Below the pieces are notes generated by a model that saw only the letters and a program-made list of their open reading frames with translations, was not told the DNA's origin and did not search any database. Below are positions 5,750 to 9,645 of a DNA stretch of 9,645 bases, piece after piece. The stretch is from Candidatus Poseidoniaceae archaeon (GTDB taxonomy: Archaea > Thermoplasmatota > Poseidoniia > Poseidoniales > Poseidoniaceae): NCBI GenBank assembly GCA_013329925.1, contig DUJK01000185.1:5934-15578 (forward strand), given 5' to 3'. Position numbers and translations under genes: made by a program. The stretch's first letter is position 1, and each line of letters starts with the position of its first letter.

Positions 5750-6999
5750 TTTACTGTCCTATCTGCGAAGCAGATGTCGAACCTGCTGCTAAATTTTGCC
5801 TATCATGTGGCCATGATATGCACGCTCAAGGTCCAATCACCTCCACAGGACACGATTTAAATCAACTTAAGGCGGTAATTCGAATGAGAGAAGACCTCTC
5901 AATGGCTGAAAAATTTGACATGATAGCGAAAATAGAAGAAGGGGCAAATCCAATAAAATTAGGAATTGCCGCTCCTGCGGAAGGAGAAGGAGTAGACTTA
6001 TCCGACGCTTTTGGAAATGTCGAGTTGGAATCTCCAAGCCCAATTGTTACTATGGATTGGGGTAACTCACCAGCCGCTAATGCGGCAGTAAGAGCGGTAG
6101 TTAGAGGAACAAGTGCTTGGGACTTGATTCAAGACGGTAAATTAGACCTAAATGAAGGCATGTTTAGAACAGCCATGGATACTGGAATGGAGGCATCTAC
6201 ACACATTCACGATGTTGCAAGTGGAGAGCATGAGGGTATTGATCCTGATGCTATGAGAGCTATCCCTGTACTAAAGCCACCTAAGCGCAGTTTCTGTCCA
6301 AAATGTGGTTCAGACATTCATTCTAATACAATGCTTCAATGGAGAAAATGGCGAGATTCTGCTAGTGAAGTAGTTTCAATGCAACTTGAGGCTTCAATGG
6401 AAACTGCACTTATTCAAGTGGCATCTCATTACATCAATGTCATGCAAGCATTGCAAGATGAACGAGATGATGCTTGGGCCAAGATTGAGAAATCAGATCC
6501 AGTTAAAATCGAAAATAAGTTACGAGATAAACTTGAAAAAAGTATTCGCAAAGAATTGGAAAAGGAAATTCGAGCAGAATTGGAAGAAGAGTTTGCTGGA
6601 AAAGAAGTAGCCTCAGTCGCTAAAAAAGAGGAAAAACCAGCCGCTAAAAAATCAACTGCTAAGAAGACAACAAAGAAGGAAACTAAGCCTAAAACAAAAC
6701 CAAAACCAAAGAAAGGCGGCGGTATGTTTGGCGCTAAAAAGGTCAAAAAGAAGTATGATGGTGAAGAGGGAGGTAAAGTTGATTGGTTCCTAAAAGATGC
6801 TTTAGATACTGTCTATGACCCGCATGGCACTGGAAAGGTTCTCAAACCTGCAACTATTCTTGCTAGATCATCTGAAGGTAATGTCAGAGTTAGAGATGTA
6901 GTACGCGTATACAGTTCAGAAGGTGAAGCAGGAATTAGTGAACTAGCTTGGACTAGCCCGTTTACTAGATACATTATCGAAGCCTTTGATGAGTGTTGA
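5740..6999 (+). CDS. Zinc-ribbon, coiled-coil, lysine-rich protein of unknown function
   Basis: I cannot assign this 419-aa protein to a known family. The N-terminus is a clear zinc ribbon with C6/C9 (CPIC) and C20/C23 (CLSC). An acidic, low-hydrophobicity region follows (40-180). A second knuckle, CPKCG (186-190), has no obvious partner pair, though a histidine (H194) is near. Residues about 205-290 are helical, with a strongly charged coiled-coil segment (KLRDKLEKSIRKELEKEI and onward, 260-286). Residues 295-338 are a Lys/Ala/Thr/Pro tail-like linker resembling DNA- or RNA-binding basic tails. A small globular C-terminal domain (345-419) contains DWFLKDALDTVYDP and repeated RVRDVVRVYSSEG-like strands and ends in cysteine. 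No signal or membrane segment is seen. A nucleic-acid-associated scaffold is a plausible guess only. Convergent with carB, two bases between stops. Confidence 0.85.
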   Translation: MAGVYCPICEADVEPAAKFCLSCGHDMHAQGPITSTGHDLNQLKAVIRMREDLSMAEKFDMIAKIEEGANPIKLGIAAPAEGEGVDLSDAFGNVELESPSPIVTMDWGNSPAANAAVRAVVRGTSAWDLIQDGKLDLNEGMFRTAMDTGMEASTHIHDVASGEHEGIDPDAMRAIPVLKPPKRSFCPKCGSDIHSNTMLQWRKWRDSASEVVSMQLEASMETALIQVASHYINVMQALQDERDDAWAKIEKSDPVKIENKLRDKLEKSIRKELEKEIRAELEEEFAGKEVASVAKKEEKPAAKKSTAKKTTKKETKPKTKPKPKKGGGMFGAKKVKKKYDGEEGGKVDWFLKDALDTVYDPHGTGKVLKPATILARSSEGNVRVRDVVRVYSSEGEAGISELAWTSPFTRYIIEAFDEC

Positions 7000-7001
7000 T
7001 T

Positions 7002-9645
7002 TTAATAATTGACCTGTAACCTAACTGGTTCCATTTCACCTTTCATCATTGCTGCAATAGCTGCGACTTCCATTTCTGCACCTCTAATGGTCGTAACAAA
7101 TGGAATATTCAATTCCACAGCAAGTCTCCTCATCATATTACCATCTCTTACTGCACCGCCAGAAATTGTTGGTACATTTACAATAAAGGAAATTTTACCC
7201 TGTCGCATTAAATCTAAAGCATCCGGATGCATTCTCTCCCTTATTCGATATACAACCTCTACGGGCACCTCATTTTCCCTCAGTATGTCAGCAGTACCCG
7301 GGGTTGCATAGATATTAAAGCCAAGTTTAATCAAATCTTTAGCGATTGGAACAAGGTTTTGTTTATCATCATCTCGAACTGTAAGATATACTCCTCCACC
7401 CTGTGCAACAGGAACTTCAGTTGCTAAACGCGCCTTTAGATATGCCACATCTGCGTCAGCATGTGAACCAAATACTTCCCCTGTAGATTTCATTTCAGGA
7501 CCAGGTGCAGGGTCTAGACCTCGTAATTTGATAAATGGGAATACTGGTGCTTTAACACAAACATTTCCAGATGTTCTAACTGGTATTGTTTGTTTAGATA
7601 ATGGAATTCCAATGGTTATCTTTGCCGCAATACGAGCCAATGGCAAACCCGATGATTTAGCCACAAATGGTACAGTTCTTGAGGATCTAGGATTTACTTC
7701 TAAAACATATAGAACGTCGCCCTGAATGGCAAATTGAATATTAAAACAACCAATTATATTGAGTCCTAAACCAATTTTAACGGTTTGTTCTCTTATCAAT
7801 TCCAACATCTCATCTGAAATGTTTTGTGTAGGTATAAAACATGTAGAATCACCTGAATGAATACCTGCTTCCTCAAGATGTTCCATGATTGCTCCAATCA
7901 GCACCTCCTTACCATCAGAAGCGGCATCAACATCAATTTCTGTGGCATGTCCAAGATACTCATCCACAAGTAGTGGTTTATCTGGTGCAAGATATGCCTC
8001 TGCTAGATAAGCATCTAGCTGTTCATCATTTGAAAGAATCTCCATACCTCTTCCTCCCAAAACATATGAAGGTCTAATCAAAACCGGATAACCTATTTTC
8101 TCTACAGCATTTCTTACATCGTTGGAAGTCAAACCAGTTGCTCCTCTAGGCATAGTAAGACCTGCTCGTTTGGCAAATTTCTCGAATCTCTCTCTGTCAC
8201 TTGCCTCATCTATTGCATCACATGAAGTTCCGGCAATTTGCAAATTTAATCCAGATTTGGATAATTCAGGAAGGCGTTTCTCCAGCGGCTGCGACAAGTT
8301 AATCGCAGTCTGACCTCCAAATTGTAACAAGATAGCGTGTGCTTGTTCTCTTAGCAAAACCTCAGTAACGTATTCAAGAGTAAGTGGTTCAAAGTAAAGG
8401 CGATCAGATGTATCAAAGTCTGTAGAGACGGTCTCAGGATTATTATTGATTAGAATCGCATCTTTACCAGCCTCTCTAATAGCCATTACGGCATGAACAC
8501 AACCGTAGTCAAATTCAATTCCTTGACCAATTCTTATTGGCCCACTACCAATTGCCACATACCTCTCTTTCTCCATCTTATCCAAGTTTGGCACATGGTC
8601 AATTCCCTGCCTCGAGTTTGGCTCATAAGTTGAGTAATAATATGGTGTTTTGGCAGCGAATTCAGCGGCACATGAATCAACCATCCGGTAATTAGGGTGC
8701 AGTGAAAGTGAATGCCTTCTACGCATTACTGAATCTTCATCCCTACCTCTTGGTAACGATTTATACCCTTCAGGCGGGAATGAATTTAATGCATCTGCAA
8801 TGTGTGAATCTGTAAATCCATTAGATTTCCATTCGCGTAGTAATTCAACATTGATTTCTGTTGGATTACAAGATAAGTTTACCATTTCTTTTTCCATTTG
8901 GGCTATTTTTTCGAAACGATACAAAAACCATCTAGTGATTCTAGTTATCTCGTGAACCTGCTCCACGCTCCAACCTCTTCTAAATGCTTCAATTAACGCC
9001 CCCATCCTTCGATCTGTAGCAATTTTACACCAATCTACTAAAGTTGCATCTGGAAGAGGTTCATTTGCTCTTTCCGCCATAGTGTCGCCCTCAGACTCAT
9101 CAGCTTTTGTTAATGGGCGGGGATGAGGGCAACCTTGTTCCAATGAAGCCCATGCTTTGAGAAAAGCTTCTTCGAAATTTCGACCGATGGCCATTACTTC
9201 CCCAGTAGACTTCATTGAAGTACCAAGTGTTCTATCTGCTGTTCTAAACTTGTCAAATGGCCACCTGGGAATCTTTACTACACAGTAATCCAAAGTAGGT
9301 TCAAATGCTGCTGTAGTACCATCACCAGTGATTGGATTAGGTAATTCATCAAGAGTATAGCCGACAGCAATTTTGGCAGCAATACGGGCAATTGGGTAGC
9401 CTGTTGCTTTGCTAGCAAGTGCTGAAGAACGTGATACACGAGGGTTTACTTCAATCACCCTTATTTCTCCGGTAAACTGATTAAAGGCAAATTGAACATT
9501 ACAACCTCCTTTGATATTTAGTGCACGAATAAGTCTCAATGCTTGGTCTCGTAAAATTTGATGGTCTTGGTCTGAAAATGATTGTAATGGAGCAACAACT
9601 GTAGATTCGCCAGTATGTACACCCATTGGATCAATATTCTCCATT
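7002..9645 (-). CDS. carB: Carbamoyl-phosphate synthase large subunit (5' end outside window)
   Basis: CarB uses glutamine-derived ammonia, bicarbonate and two ATP to make carbamoyl phosphate for pyrimidine and arginine synthesis. The 880 codons present begin at ENIDPMGVHTGES, equivalent to about residue 235 of the E. coli enzyme, so the first third of the N-terminal half lies beyond the right edge; the ATG at 9642-9644 is internal. Fragment residues 1-170 are the end of the first ATP-grasp (metal ligands in IEVNPRVSR, E65 and N67). The oligomerisation domain (about 200-345) follows, then the second half with SGPIRIGQGIEFDYG (367-381), RPSYVLGGRGMEI (524-536) and LEVNPRSSR (E649, N651), and an allosteric MGS-like domain (748-880) with TPGTA (781-785). 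Both halves look intact. Compared with E. coli about 42 residues are added between the two metal sites. No carA is in the window. Confidence 0.97.
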   Translation of the reverse strand, partial: MENIDPMGVHTGESTVVAPLQSFSDQDHQILRDQALRLIRALNIKGGCNVQFAFNQFTGEIRVIEVNPRVSRSSALASKATGYPIARIAAKIAVGYTLDELPNPITGDGTTAAFEPTLDYCVVKIPRWPFDKFRTADRTLGTSMKSTGEVMAIGRNFEEAFLKAWASLEQGCPHPRPLTKADESEGDTMAERANEPLPDATLVDWCKIATDRRMGALIEAFRRGWSVEQVHEITRITRWFLYRFEKIAQMEKEMVNLSCNPTEINVELLREWKSNGFTDSHIADALNSFPPEGYKSLPRGRDEDSVMRRRHSLSLHPNYRMVDSCAAEFAAKTPYYYSTYEPNSRQGIDHVPNLDKMEKERYVAIGSGPIRIGQGIEFDYGCVHAVMAIREAGKDAILINNNPETVSTDFDTSDRLYFEPLTLEYVTEVLLREQAHAILLQFGGQTAINLSQPLEKRLPELSKSGLNLQIAGTSCDAIDEASDRERFEKFAKRAGLTMPRGATGLTSNDVRNAVEKIGYPVLIRPSYVLGGRGMEILSNDEQLDAYLAEAYLAPDKPLLVDEYLGHATEIDVDAASDGKEVLIGAIMEHLEEAGIHSGDSTCFIPTQNISDEMLELIREQTVKIGLGLNIIGCFNIQFAIQGDVLYVLEVNPRSSRTVPFVAKSSGLPLARIAAKITIGIPLSKQTIPVRTSGNVCVKAPVFPFIKLRGLDPAPGPEMKSTGEVFGSHADADVAYLKARLATEVPVAQGGGVYLTVRDDDKQNLVPIAKDLIKLGFNIYATPGTADILRENEVPVEVVYRIRERMHPDALDLMRQGKISFIVNVPTISGGAVRDGNMMRRLAVELNIPFVTTIRGAEMEVAAIAAMMKGEMEPVRLQVNY

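Noticed and set aside
6429..6746. 105-aa hydrophobic frame on - resembling a membrane protein
   Set aside because: The Phe/Ser/Val-rich sequence is the reverse complement of Lys/Glu codons in the coiled coil and basic linker of the + gene.
9642..9644. ATG as the true start of carB
   Set aside because: The sequence after it aligns with about residue 235 of CarB and the window ends one base later, so the gene continues outside.
1..9645. A defence island, mobile element, CRISPR array or other novel multigene system
   Set aside because: Nearly all genes are recognisable housekeeping genes; no transposase, integrase, nuclease, repeat array, attachment site or tRNA was found, and base composition looks uniform.

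Overview
The window looks like an ordinary stretch of core chromosome from an AT-rich archaeon. The archaeal signature genes are a translation initiation factor aIF2 beta with its C-terminal zinc ribbon, a class I lysyl-tRNA synthetase, an archaeal/eukaryotic-type NOG1 GTPase and a HTH-phosphoribosyltransferase of the GfcR type. Short leaders and Shine-Dalgarno motifs of the GAGGTGAT type fit this. The mix of genes and the AT-rich coding style suggest an uncultivated planktonic euryarchaeon such as Marine Group II/III (Poseidoniales and relatives). That placement is an inference from gene content and needs a phylogeny.

Layout: the 3' end of argS (+, cut by the left edge) meets nog1 (-) stop to stop. 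A 115-bp divergent region then leads into a three-gene + strand cluster: a 148-aa protein of unknown function, a pterin-4a-carbinolamine dehydratase (phhB) and a nitroreductase-family flavoprotein. This cluster meets eif2b (-) stop to stop. A short divergent region of 83 bp leads to gfcR-like and lysS (+, tightly coupled), followed after 70 bp by a large zinc-ribbon/coiled-coil/lysine-rich protein of unknown function. That gene converges on carB (-, its 5' end beyond the right edge) with two bases between the stops.

Functional theme: translation and ribosome biogenesis (argS, nog1, eif2b, lysS) are interleaved with pyrimidine/arginine precursor synthesis (carB) and small-metabolite redox or pterin chemistry (nitroreductase, phhB). 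The genome is very compact: all three convergent pairs have 0-2 bp between stop codons, so mRNA 3' ends must run into the opposite gene. I see no mobile element, CRISPR array, tRNA/rRNA gene, phage gene or defence system, and no gene-free stretch longer than 115 bp. The least explained items are the zinc-ribbon protein with the palindrome over its start codon, the 148-aa protein, and the lysine-free KMSKS-like loop in LysRS.
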